Positions 12,201-23,393 of a stretch of DNA of 42,536 nucleotides are shown piece after piece (the stretch's first letter is position 1; every line of letters begins with the position of its first letter). The notes beneath the pieces were generated by a model that saw nothing but the letters and a program-made list of their open reading frames with translations, made no database searches and was not told the DNA's origin. The position numbers and the translations under genes were made by a program. Source of the stretch: Paramacrobiotus richtersi (lineage: Eukaryota > Tardigrada > Eutardigrada > Parachela > Macrobiotidae); contig JAQGAU010000089.1 in NCBI GenBank assembly GCA_034698045.1, forward strand, positions 1 to 42,536. Reading direction: 5' to 3'.

Positions 12201-12886
12201 TCTCTGAGCCTATGGCTCTCGCTTCCACATACACTCACCCATTCACCACATATACACTCAGCACTGGCCAGACTGTAAAAAAGAATGGACAAATTGCCCG
12301 GGAATACAGTAAGCTTTTGGACTAAAAACAATAGCCCTTGGTGTCCTTTACTAGGTGGTTCCACTGGCGGGACCAGATGCTTCCAGTGTGATTTTATGTG
12401 CAACTATTTATACCAGGTCTAAAACCAGACCCCCTTCCTTCCTGTTCGGAACGACCCATGCAGGAATCTTTCGAAAATATCTTAGTGAGATTTTGTTTGC
12501 TAGACTCAGGACAAAAAACTGAGTAGAAAAAATGCTTAAATGGTGCTCTGAGAGTAAGCGCGGCTAGACGCGGCGTCGCAAAGTGCTGTTGTCCCAGAGT
12601 GGCGTGATAAGACTGTATATGCTATTCTTTTGATTTTTTGCTAATTCACCACCTGGAAAGATGACAGCAATTACATACCGAAACACGGGCAAAGAAAGCC
12701 CTATAGATGCTTACTCTCGTTAAATCCCGAATCGCCAGCCAGAATTGCTGTTGAAAAATCAGCATTGTCATCAGCGTACAGACTGGGACAGTCATCGTAC
12801 TGGTAGCCTTTGGCAAAGGGAAGTAATGCGAATGGTACGCTAAGAAGACCGACCAGAATGACACATGTCAACCTGGGAAACGGCAT
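6298..12886 (-). CDS. Secreted leucine-rich-repeat protein, paralogue 1
   Basis: Three exons give 845 aa: 12886-12715 (signal peptide and N-cap), 9418-7654 (most LRRs), 6898-6298 (last LRRs and C-terminal cap). Intron phases are 1 and 2. The chosen ATG starts MPFPRLTCVILVGLLSVPFA, a good signal peptide; a longer in-frame ATG exists at 12916. After the N-cap (DDCPSLYADD, then CVLDC and IIC) come about 20 or more LRRs of LxxLxLxxNxL type, such as LKSLNLAGNQFREL and LEKLHLGENFMQTI. The C-terminal cap has NDPYSLACDYGP, an ALIPKC segment and NATTTFICPL; there is no transmembrane segment or TIR domain, so it is probably secreted. LRR solenoids bind proteins or glycans; the ligand is unknown. Intron 1 (3.3 kb) and intron 2 carry transposons. 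The last exon to intron 1 layout matches the paralogue at 14839-18473. Confidence 0.83.
7064..7625. mobile_element. TTAA-flanked palindromic MITE, copy 1 (in intron 2 of LRR gene 1)
   Basis: An element at 7068-7621 is bounded by TTAA on both sides (7064-7067, 7622-7625). The ends are inverted: GGGAATTTCCGGTTAAA at the left and, read from the right, GGGTAGACTCCGGTCAAA. The two arms are complementary over much of their length, for example the block ending GTTTAAACAGAGATGCCG and its partner near 7430-7450. There is no transposase frame. TTAA target duplication is the signature of piggyBac-type transposition, so this is probably a non-autonomous derivative. Without it the intron would be about 195 bp. 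Confidence 0.75.
9603..10166. mobile_element. TTAA-flanked palindromic MITE, copy 2 (in intron 1 of LRR gene 1)
   Basis: Element 9607-10162 between TTAA sites at 9603-9606 and 10163-10166. It is the same family as 7064-7625 but in the opposite orientation: its right end, reverse complemented, matches the left end of copy 1 (CCGGTTAAA, then TTTTGC and a CACGG.TGTA block). It is internally palindromic and non-coding. The small open frames inside it (for example 9954-10157) are by-products of the repeat. Confidence 0.75.
11292..12617. mobile_element. TA-flanked transposon relic with terminal inverted repeats (Tc1/mariner-like)
   Basis: CAGTCTTATCACGCCACTCT at 11294 and its exact inverse at the other end (to 12615) are both flanked by TA, the Tc1/mariner target duplication. 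The identical core is about 27 bp, and weaker similarity continues inward. No transposase with a DDE/D signature is readable; the 336-nt minus frame at 11899-12234 looks like random or decayed sequence. It is probably a non-autonomous or decayed copy inside intron 1 of LRR gene 1, with a second foldback element inserted at 12101-12311. Confidence 0.7.
12101..12311. mobile_element. Nested foldback element with TA target sites
   Basis: Inverted arms of roughly 90 bp each: CTGTATTCCCG at the left (12103) mirrors CGGGAATACAG at the right (to 12309), and both ends adjoin TA. Further in, CAGTCTGGCCAGTG pairs with CACTGGCCAGACTG. The element is about 207 bp and lies within the 11292-12617 transposon, so it must be the younger insertion or an internal part of it. 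Confidence 0.65.
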
Positions 12887-13084
12887 TATTCGCGGATGAA
12901 TAAAATGATGAATCACAGGATATAGAATCCCGCAAATACAGATAACAATTAATAATTCTCCTTTCCGTCTATTTCATGCTAGACAGTACCAACATCCAAA
13001 GCAGATCAATCTTTCCAGGGAAGTCTAAAAAGCGCTACTATCATGGTGTTAATTATTGGGGTAATATTTCGTGAATCAGAAAAT

Positions 13085-13345
13085 GCACGTTTTGGAAAAG
13101 CTACGTTATGGGTCGCGAGATCTGATTTCACACACTAGTTTACCAGTGAAACGAGGGAAAGCCTGGAGGGATAGTGAATTTATAAGATCCTAACCGGTTG
13201 CGTCGCTATTATGGCGCTAAAAAGATTATGATCTGCCGCTGTGCACTCTGCTTTATTACCGACAGCTGAGTATTCCTTTGGGGGATAAAAGCTACAATTA
13301 ACCAGACTGACATGCTTACAATCTGCGTATTTTTTCACGGTTTAC
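13085..13345. repeat. Duplicated upstream block, copy 1
   Basis: Direct partner of 14030-14335. Shared islands in order include GCACGTTT, TATGGGT, GCCTGGAGGGAT, ATAAGATCCT.ACCGGTTG, ATGGCGC, GAGTATTCCTTTGGGGGATA, ACAATTAACCA and TCACGGTT. It lies 200-460 bp upstream of the ATG of LRR gene 1. Confidence 0.7.
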
Positions 13346-14029
13346 AGAACTGAGATTGTACAGTACGTAGTGGCAAAATTATTCATGAATTTGTTGACGG
13401 TTGTAGAATTTGTAGTTTACTGTACTTACGATAATTATGTGGCGCAAACAGCTCATACCGCTTTGCAGAAAAACTTTGAACGACGAAGAAGACCACTCGA
13501 TCCCTTGTTAGTACTAACAGCACTGTATTCTGCATCAGTCTGGGTACATGTATGCTTAACTTTATAAGAGGAAATGTATGTATTATACTGTATATACCTC
13601 TTTGTAAGTATTTCTCCAGTTAATCCAGTATAACAGGTTTTTTTATACGATACACTTTCATTCGAAACACACCAAGAGTATTGGATCGAAAACAAAACAC
13701 TCAGACGCAGACCGCTCGCTTCGGCCAAATAACAAAAAAAAAGTACAACAGGTTGGACTTCACACGCAGTCAGGTACTAAAAGCAATAGACAGTATCTGT
13801 AGTAATTGTTGCCGGTAAAAGGCGATCTGACTTGTTCAACGCTTAGCAAATGTTCACCTATCAGCACAACTCCATGCACTGCCAACTGGGACAAATTCTT
13901 CGTATTTAAGTTGATTGCATCGTTGGTGATGTTTTTCTTTAATTATCTGTGATTCACCCAAGAAAGAGTTTACGGAATGACGTACATACAGAATCTTCTG
14001 CGACATTTTTACGCTGAGATGATCTTTAT

Positions 14030-14335
14030 AGCACGTTTCAGGAACTACTGTATGGGTTATACGAGACGTGATCCAAAACTCTAGATTAGCAGTGCAGTGA
14101 GGTAAGGCCTGGAGGGATCGTTTAATTAATAAGATCCTCACCGGTTGAACCGCTATCATGGCGCAAAAATACTATCGTTTGGTGTGTTCTGCACACTGTC
14201 TTTACCTTTTATTTGTCTGTGCTGGAGTATTCCTTTGGGGGATAGACCTTCTATCATAAAATAACAATTAACCACTTACGCGTCTTCTTGTTAGCGTCGC
14301 TCGAATATCCTGCCTATTTTGTCACGGTTCGATAT
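14030..14335. repeat. Duplicated upstream block, copy 2
   Basis: Direct partner of 13085-13345, about 945 bp away and beyond the 3' end of LRR gene 2. GAGTATTCCTTTGGGGGATA is identical in both copies, while spacer sequence has diverged. Confidence 0.7.
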
Positions 14336-14709
14336 TGTATATTTATGTGAAAAGAAAATGTTGTATACGTGCATGTATAGTATTGATATCAGTAATTAAT
14401 TTTATATTTATATAATTTATTAATAATTTTTTTAACGGTGTATGAGTGCAAAGAGCCGGGTCCTCTCACAAGTCAGCTGAACGAAATATACTAGACAGTC
14501 TAAACTCAACAAGAAAACCAAACTCAACTAAACTCAACAAGCCAGCGAAGAACAAATACTCTGTCTCTTATTATTCGTATTCCAAAAGTGGACTATGTTA
14601 GCATGGCAATATTAACGTGCATGGGTGTCTTGCTAATGTTTATTCCATAACCCCTCATAACAAAGTTTTGTCAACACGCCGTCAGGTAAACATTTGTTTC
14701 GGATGCTCC

Positions 14710-14715
14710 TTTATT
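14710..14715 (-). terminator. Poly(A) signal AATAAA of the second LRR gene
   Basis: AATAAA on the minus strand, about 124 nt after the stop at 14839. The distance is similar to the paralogue's signal. Confidence 0.5.
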
Positions 14716-14838
14716 GAAATTTTTCTGTATCTGGAAGTCACAAAAAACCTCATCCAGATGCTTCAAAATGTACTCAATCATTTGCATGATTTACGACACG
14801 GCAACGGTGTTTCAGCTGATTCTACCACACATGGAGCA

Positions 14839-17800
14839 CTAAGAACTATCGCCCGGCTGTTTCACCGACGGATCATACGTCCTCGTATCTTTGATCGGAC
14901 AGATAAAATTCGTCGTTGCGTTCCTAACATACTTGTACGAATTGCCAAAGCACTTGGGAATCAACGCCACAAAGGTCCTCGGGGTTAGATCCGTCGGGTC
15001 GGAGATGGGTAATCTCAAAAAATCATCTTCCCACTCGGTAAAACCTCCAGGTTCATTGTTTTCATAGCTACTGTACAGATCATCTCCTCCGACTAACGGC
15101 GGCCCATAGGGACAGTCCAGATTATACGGATCATTGGGATCCATCTTCCCTTTCCAGTTATGCAACAATGTACTGGTGGATAAGTCGTTTAATCCGTGAT
15201 CCAGGAAGATGGTGACGAGACGGTCAATGTAAATGTAGGTCAGGCTGTCCAGGTAGTTAATGTCCTCGCGCTTGATGCAGCCAGTGGGGTAGGTGTTGAG
15301 AGAGATGAGGTCGTTGCGGGAGAGACTCAGATGGATGAGTTTCTTGCCGTAGCCTTCCGTGAAGATACCCAGGTAGCTTTCTAGGTTGTTGCGGCCGAGA
15401 TAGAGGTGGGTCAGTTCGGTTAATCTGGAACAATGCATATTTTGTAACAAAATCCAGGGAAAAAAGCACAAGTACAAGATAGCACATGGAGTATTTAACC
15501 AACTGAAAGCAGAGATTTGTAACTACATGTACTTTTCAGACTTAATTTTGTCCAAAAACATGTATCCAGTTACACATACCATAACCTATGTACCCGTAAT
15601 CCCGAAGTTTGACCTTTATATGCGTACTGCGCTCTGGTTCAACCCTGCTTGCATAAACAATCGTCTAGAGTTCTGGTCTCTGAACTCCGCACATCGATGC
15701 TTTTGTTATTCAAACAAAAGTTCAGTGTATCGCTGTATTAGTTGTTCCTATAAGGAACTAACTACCTGTTCAAAGCGCCAGTTCCAAATTTCACCATCCC
15801 ATTGTTGGACAGATCCAGGAAGGTCAAGTGCGGCAAATCCTGAAGTTCTCCTGGCTGTATGCTGACAATGTGATTACTCGACAAGTTCAGCCACTTTAAA
15901 CTGCGCAGATCATCAAAGGCATTCTGGCCAATGGTCTGGATAAAGTTCTCTCCCAGATGCAGCTTCTCAAGATACTGATACCCAGCAAAAGAATTTCTGG
16001 CTAAATATCTAATCTGATTCTGCGACAGATCCAACATTTTCAGCGTCCTCTTCGTGACAGCTGGTACCTGCAGTAAATATTTAAGAATCCAAGTTTTGAA
16101 ATACCCTGACCGCAGGATTAACGTTGTCAGTGCCGTATAGCTCCCATTTCCCAAAGTGCGAAAGGCATCCGGATCGACTTTCGGGGCTGTTTGCTTGGAT
16201 TCCGCACAGAAACTCATAATCAACGTCTCCAAGGTGGGAGCCAGCTCTTCAAAGAACTCATGCGTTACCTGGTCGAATTTATTACAACTGATATCCAGGA
16301 TTTTGATGACTGGGCAGTTGCTGGTCCACGATCCCCTGAAGGTCTTCAGTCCGGTACGCGATAAATCCAGGTGGACTAGATTGGAAAAGTGAAAACGAGA
16401 CGGTACCGGATCAGGGTACTGGCCATCAGGATTATCCAAAAGGTCACTGTGGAACTTGTTTCCACTAATTATCAGTTCCTTAAGACCAGGGGCTAAACTT
16501 TCAAAGGAATTTTTGGGAAGGGCCATCAGGATGTTATCGGAAAGGTCAAGTTTCTCCAGCGGAGCAGTGAGGCCTTCAAAGATGTCGATGCGAGCCAAGT
16601 CACGGAAACGATTACCAGCTAGATTTAGGGATCGTAGTACACTGAGGCCACGGAAGAGTCCTTTTTGTTTCGGGACGTTGGTGTTACTTAAATCCAGATT
16701 CTAGGTAACAATAGAAAAACAAATCAGATAGACAGTTAACCACGATCACGTGTGACATTAAATGTCTATAATAATTCGTACATAAGACAATTATTGTAAA
16801 TGATAAGAATTTTACATCCCTTCTATAATATTAGTCTTACATCTTTTATAAAAGAATCAGAATACCTTACTTAAAGTTTTCTTTTGTTTGCTTACCTGCA
16901 AGAAATCGAAACCTCGCAGCATTCCACTGGCAGAAAAGAACTGTCCGAACTGGTTACCGGTAAACTTTAAAGACTTGCTCGTATTAATACTCTGAAAAGC
17001 GTACACCGCATCCTTGGAAATCTGCAGATTATTATTAGACAGATCCACCACGCTGTCATTTGCCACGTTCAGATTCTCGATAATGGTTTCAAACAGCTGC
17101 TGCTGTACACTAGTCGATGTGAATGTGTTGTTCGTGGCGATAAAGGTCTTCAAAAGGCTCTTCGTGGTGAACAGTCCGTCAGGGGTGTCGGTCATGGAAA
17201 CGACATTATCTGCAAACGTCATTGATTCCAGATTCGGGAAGATGGATAGAAAGTTATTACTCAATCCGGTTATGCTGTGCTGTACAAAAACAAACGTTTT
17301 CATGTACTGCAACGGTACAACCTCCTGTAGATCCACCGATAACTGGGTGATCCCGGTGCCCAGTAACACAATCTTTTCAATCCCGGCGGGAAGGAGTTCG
17401 GCGTTGAACTGGGTCACACCGGGTGCTCCTTCGATTTTTAACGTTTTGATGTGACTGTCCCGTAGTACGGGGAAATTGATGAGATTGGTTAGGTTGAGGA
17501 GATTCAGGCTTTTCATCTGCGTTGAAATAGCACTGAAGACTCCGGACTCCAGTTCGACAATGTTCGGGGAGCTCCAGATGTAGATGTTGAGCGAAATGTT
17601 GGGCACGGTTCGGGTCATGTTTTGTACGGTGTAGATGAGGTCGTTGAAAGCCACCGTTTCGCAGATGATGTCGTACTCGTCCCCGCGGAAGCAGTCCACT
17701 TGACAAGCGTGTGCTGTGAATCAAAATGTAGATCAGAATTATTTTTGTCAGTGATACGACGCGACACATTAGTACAACACGCAACACGGAAATTGTGCAG

Positions 17801-18473
17801 TTAATATTAATGGAATATTAAAAAATTAAATGAAAAAATTAATTGCATTGGTACAATAAATAAGATTCGCAAAAAAAGGTGAATACGATTTGGAAAGTTG
17901 GTCGGATGGAAAAATACAGTAAGCGGTAAGCCTTTAATTATTATTACTTGGTAACGAAAACTCGGGACATATATACTGCGATTTTGCAATCAGGCGCTTA
18001 ACCGTTTATTGATTGAAGTTTGAACCAGTTTATTTATGCTTAGCCTAATTTTCATATCCGTCCAGTTTTCACACTTGCTTTTTTTGAAGTTCGGGCTAGC
18101 TTTTAAATTCTCAAAAAAGTTATTTACAAGTCAGTTCCTTTGCTCTCGGTACAAAACGCCTGACAGAGTAATCCCACTTTGTTAGTCTTGATTTCCTGTT
18201 TTAAAATTTCTTCACAATTACGATGAGTATGTATAGTGAACACTGTACCTCGAAATTCATACATTAATATTAGCAGATAAGTAAGAAAGCATGTCACTTA
18301 CAATCTGAAAACCCCGAATTTCCAGATAACAGTGCATCGTTGCCGTCGTCATCATCGGGATATAAACTCGGACAATCTTCGGCAGTAATGTTCCTCAGAT
18401 AAAACAGATGGAGACAGAAGAAGCTGATATAGAGGAGAAAAATGGTTTTCCATAAAAACTGTTTCCGTGACAT
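14839..18473 (-). CDS. Secreted leucine-rich-repeat protein, paralogue 2
   Basis: Four exons give 836 aa: 18473-18302, 17713-16896, 16700-15766, 15424-14839. Exon 1 is 172 nt, exactly as in paralogue 1, and ends in the same phase. The ATG at 18473 opens MSRKQFLWKTIFLLYISFFC, a signal peptide; the N-cap has AEDCPSLYPDD and CQVDCFRGDEYDIIC. About 20 LRRs follow (LEKLHLGENFIQTI, LKWLNLSSNHIVSI, LTHLYLGRNNLES), then a cap with DPYNLDCPYGP, ALIPKC and NATTNFICPI. No transmembrane segment is visible. The protein aligns with paralogue 1 along its whole length. One extra intron (16701-16895, phase 0) splits the region that is continuous in paralogue 1 (FLQ|NLDLSN against FLEDLDLSN). The ligand and process are unknown; the tandem arrangement indicates local duplication. 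Confidence 0.85.
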
Positions 18474-21400
18474 GTTACTGATTATATAAGTACAGTTTTT
18501 ATTTATTGATTCCAAACATCATCCAGATGACAGGTCGAGGTATTTGGACTGGAAAGGCAGTTCAGGTGGGGTTTCGCCCCCCACAAATTATAATTTTACT
18601 TCCACAAAAGAAGGTTCGGAGAGCGGATCATACGTAACGTGAAAGCTTCAAATGTGAAAACTCCTCGTGCTTTCATTTTGCCTGCAGCATGTAGGAGGCT
18701 TCAGGCAGTTTTGACTGTTTTGGTACTGTCATATATTGTTCATCACAAAAACACAAGCGGTGTATATGTAGAACAAAGAGATACCGCATAACCTAGCCAT
18801 ACAATGTCATAGGCATTAATCAATCTACCAGTATAGTATGAACGTACTATATAATTATGTATAGTATAGTACGTTATGCATTTCCATTAGTCAATCTATA
18901 GTATGAACGTTTTATCTAATTATCGGCAAAGTAAGGTAAAATATATACGACTGTTTCTTAACACACTATCAAAAACTGAAAAAAAACGAACTAATGCCAT
19001 TCAAAAGCGCTCCAGTGATATGATTATCTATAGTACTTCTGTTACATATGCAACAATACGAATAATGTATGTACATATCCGTTAAATCGTTTTTACGACC
19101 TGACTGACCTTCTAATTCTCAAGACAGTTGTAAAGGAGTCGCCAGCTTTTACAGTTATCAAAAAGTATAACATGGAGAGGAAAACGAAGTCATTCAAAAG
19201 AAGCGGGTATTTTAGTGGCGATTCACTTGGGAACGGGAGAAAGAGTTATAACCGTACATGTACGCTTTATTTCTCCAAATGTGCACATAATTATGTTCTC
19301 AGTTATGTACCATAAGCACTCAACAAAAGAAATCCATTCACATGAAAAACTTACCCTAGTTGCCACGCGATGGTACAGTCCGTTACGTACCACGCGTTGT
19401 CTCTATACTTAGACGACGAAACATAAAACAAGTTGACCTACCTCCCCGAATCTTAAAAAGAAACTTTTTCAACAAGTTGTGAACCGTTTTGGACGTGTGA
19501 GTTAAGTTCCGGCTCCAGTGAAATGTAATACAGCTTCGATGGTAATGGCATATGTCGTAACGGTAACTACGTATGTATGTGAAAAGTGCATTATTATTCA
19601 ACGGCAGTACCTCACCCGACTCACTCTAAACGGAGAACGGAAAACGGAGGGGGTCATCTTTGAACGGTAACTCGTTTTGTACTAAAAGAGTGCAGTATTT
19701 TCGCTATCAATAAAATTTAACCGTCGGTTATTATCCAAATCCACCGGGTTCAACTGAACCTTTTGCAGCGGAGCAACACCATAATATTGTTAGTTACGTT
19801 ATGCCAATAGTGACCCTGTACTATGCTTGTATTGCCTGTATGTTGGGGCGTCGGGAAAAACTACAACAGAATTATATGAACTCGAGAAACCGGCCAGCGG
19901 AATCCTCGGCCGATGGACTTCCTTTGCCAGCTAGCCGATAAGCATGGAGTTTCAACGAGGGAACAGGTTGTGCATTAGAGGAACGGTAAACTCCACTAAC
20001 AAGCAAGGAGGTCGAGGATGTGTGTGTTTATTCTTTAACGTGTAACACTGTTACAATTTTGCTGCCTGTGAAATACACAGTACGAAAAGCACACAATAAT
20101 TTATACGTAGACAGGCCGTTGGTAAACGACAAAAATTCCTCGTCACAAGTGTCGCGACAAAAGTATTTGACTGAGGACTACAGTAAGTTGAAAAACGGAT
20201 ACAACAAAGGTTACCTTGAATGGTGTACAGTATCCAGTACAGTTATTCATCCGGCCTGCCTCCATCAGCGTGGATCAGGGCCATGTTACACTTGTGATTT
20301 TCTATGTCGGAGAGCTTCAGTAAGTTTTCAGCATAACTCTAACATTTCGGGATGATGACCCTGGCATGTTTACTGAAACAGTTGGAGGAGCCATAAATGT
20401 CCCGAGAATCCGGAACCGGTCACTCCATTCCGTAATAACAAAATTTTGTTGGTTTCTGATCTGGAGAGAGATGACCTCCCTGGCATAACACTCCGGGAAT
20501 TATTATCGGCTAGATCGAGTCCACCGACATCTGGTTCGAAATCTTGACATCTCCTCCGTGGTAAGTGAACGTATTACCAGAATTTCTACCATTAACAGCA
20601 TCAAAGGTCACCTGGGTCGCTTCCAGATGATTCGACGAAGAGCTATTTATGCTACCCCTTTCTCATCAATTTCCATCAGTATTCCGGTTCATGAAGGACC
20701 GCTAGCTTCTCATGGGGATAGACTACGACCTGGAGCTGACCGACGACCACGCGCACGGTGGGGGGGGGAAGGGAATAATCTTGACGACGTCGGAGTTGGC
20801 CGTTTCATTTCGGGAATGTTGCTATGTGGTGGGGTTTGTGGGCAGAATGGTGGATCGTTTTGGATGCCAGCTGAAAGCCGTTCGCTGGGGCGTTGTGGCA
20901 CAGTTTGTTAATCTGGGAAAGTGTGGTGTAGATGTTGGAGATGATGTAGTAACCGCAAATAAGAGGGGCGTATAACCTTGTAGCTATGCATTGATAATAA
21001 TATGGACTGCACCTTTGCCAAACTGTGTTCTTCCTGATAACAACATATATCTTTACCAAAATTGTAGGTTGACAATTATTATATTGTAGCCTGTTGGCCG
21101 TTGCCATCTGTTAACGAGTTTGGATATCGAAAACAACCCGAGATCAACGCCGCTTTAGCATTTGAATAGCACGTTCTAACTGTATCACAGTACTATCATT
21201 GACTCATATGGACGCCTTCGGCATGGAATAACGGATAACTGGACTTCCGATGTGAGCAAGTAATGCTCATACGAGTGCCTTCCGATGTCAGCTGATAATG
21301 TTGATACCAGATCGACCATTGTCCGATTGGGACCGCCTTCCGTTTTCCATCGAATTGTGGAATTAATTAATTCATGAATTGTTATTCGAACTTCAATGTT

Positions 21401-23310
21401 CTACGCGGAAGCAGACCCGTTGTGACCTTTTCTCCTAGAGTTGGTATTGATTTAAATTTATGTATGCTGGGGCCGTCTTTTGTATTTCCCTGAATAATAC
21501 ATCGTAACGTTCCCGAGTGTTTTCGTTCTTTGTTATTATTATAACGAACAAGTATGGTACAGATTCAGGACATTTTCCATCACTATCACAACGTTTCCGC
21601 CCTTTCTGGGTTGACTTTTCCTGGCCGCTCACATAAACCGTGTTCCCTGGATAGATCCCCAAGATTGCTGTAACGAGTTTTGTCTACTTATATCTGGTTT
21701 GCATTACTGCATTCGTGAATAGACACTCTGCACACTGTACGGATGGTACATTAGCGATCCGTGAAACGAGAAAACAGCGTAAAGAATTGGAAATCTTCAG
21801 AAAGGTCATGTTGAGCGCTACTGCGGCACGGTTTGATAACAACAAAATGTGCCGGATGTGCAACTAATTAGTTGTGTCTGTAATCGACGCAGGCGTTCAG
21901 GAACTGAACCACGTAACCATCCCAGAGCGGGATGTGGCATTGCAGCGACGAGCAACCTTTTTTTGAAATGCCCTAGCTTTCAAATATAGGAGGCAGGAGA
22001 GCAGCAACTAGACCGCATACGAGTATACAAGTCGAACAGTTAAATACCCCATGGTGTTCTGTGCTAAATAAACGCGATCCGCTGTTTTCCCGCAAGTTCA
22101 CCAAATTCGACAAAAAACAGAAATGGTGAAAACTCACCTGGCCGACATATGAAAACTAGTGAAAGTAGCGATGATAAACAACAAAGAATGCGACAAGAAC
22201 AGGTCAGGCGCTGCAGGGTGCGTGGAGCAGTAAACTCGTAATTCATCATGTCTAGTTTCACTTTATTGCAGATGCAACAAAGTCGGCACATATCAGACAG
22301 ATTTCTGCGTAAGATGTTTATCGCACAGCTGTCTTCTTATTTGCTGTAGGCAGGTAAATCGCTTGTGAAACTCTCGTTCCACAAGTCTTTGGGAAGTTCC
22401 TTTGCTGACTGAAGTTGTTGCCTTTTGTCTGAGAACGAATCGTCAACGCTTTTCCGGTAAAATAACCTACATCCATCAAAAGCGAAGTGAATGACTGCAA
22501 TTCTAAAAGCTGCGCAATGGTTATTTGGTTTTTTACACGTACATTCATTTGGCTTTTTTAATCATGGTAATGCGATGTATAGTGAATTGCTGACCCACAA
22601 GGACAAGATCTCCATATTTTCAAAAAGGTCATGACGACCTTTGAACCAAGAAACGAGCAATAATCTTGAAAGTCAACATGAGACATTTACATACTAACGA
22701 GCATAAAAAGGAAATTTTGCATAGAAAGCTCTTAATTATTAATCACAGTGAACATACATATCTGCTCTGAACAGGATCAAAAACTTCGGTTTTTTGACAC
22801 CACTCCAGAATTGTCGTCTCTAGCTAATGTAAAGTGGGCGGAGGAAAACTTCAATAAAGAACATTGCAAAAGTTCATTGTTCTAATTGTAAAGACTTTTT
22901 TTATGCTAATGCTGTCATTAGTAAGTTTATTTTGTCTCTTCTCACTCTCTATGATTTTTTTTCGTTCCTTGCGAGAACTGATCCTGATTATTGTGTTCTG
23001 TCTATTGTGTAAAAAAGACTGATGCTCCGTTGCAGATGACAATTATTAAAGCTATTCCTCAAAATAAATAATACTTCACGATTTACTTTTTTATTGTACA
23101 GAAGATGATATCTGGCACATGTTTATCGATGATGCACAAAATGTACACTTGTTGTTTTGTTAACTTTGCCGCAGCGGGAAAGGAATGACCGCAATAATTT
23201 TTCAACACCAGGGACGAACCGGTTGAAATAAAAGTCATGTAGTGCTATTTCAGAGAATCAGACCATTAATTAGCCTTCAGCGAAATCAAGGTGACTTCCA
23301 GAGAAATGAA
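18474..23310. other. Gene-poor intergenic region with possible relics
   Basis: About 4.8 kb without a supportable complete gene. It holds a dispersed repeat copy (21241-21325), a possible LRR-gene relic on the minus strand near 20360-20620, and one coding-looking minus frame at 21435-21677 with an acceptor-like CAG upstream. The other open frames are short and without motifs. Confidence 0.5.
21241..21325. repeat. Dispersed repeat, copy 2 (partner at 5430-5520)
   Basis: Same order of blocks as copy 1: GGACTTCCGATG, then ACGAGTGCCTTCCGATG, CTGATAATG and CCATTGTCC. Identity is partial, so the copies are old. Confidence 0.6.
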
Positions 23311-23317
23311 TATAAAG
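23311..23317 (+). promoter_or_regulatory. TATA box of the first module-protein gene
   Basis: TATAAAG lies 83 nt before the ATG at 23394, a plausible distance for a short 5' leader. The sister gene also has a TATA-like box upstream. Confidence 0.45.
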
Positions 23318-23393
23318 ACACCTTTCTCCAACCATTGTTGTCGTGGCTTCTTGGAGTTATTTTTGTGCTTAGTTGTGGTAAACGGCTGACAAC

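Larger units (their letters stand above)
12887..14838. other. Intergenic region between the two LRR paralogues, no gene seen
   Basis: Contains the upstream region of LRR gene 1 and the 3' flank of LRR gene 2. The short frames here lack motifs. The notable content is a block of about 240 bp present twice in direct orientation (about 13085-13345 and 14030-14335). Confidence 0.6.

Noticed and set aside
12887..12916. N-terminal extension of LRR protein 1 to the ATG at 12916
   Set aside because: The extra residues (MIHHFIHPRI) precede a better signal peptide at 12886, and the exon length from 12886 equals that of the paralogue.
20712..20975. 87-codon plus frame opening with a run of Gly from a poly-G tract
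   Set aside because: The start overlaps a low-complexity G run, no domain is recognisable and several frames are open here at once.
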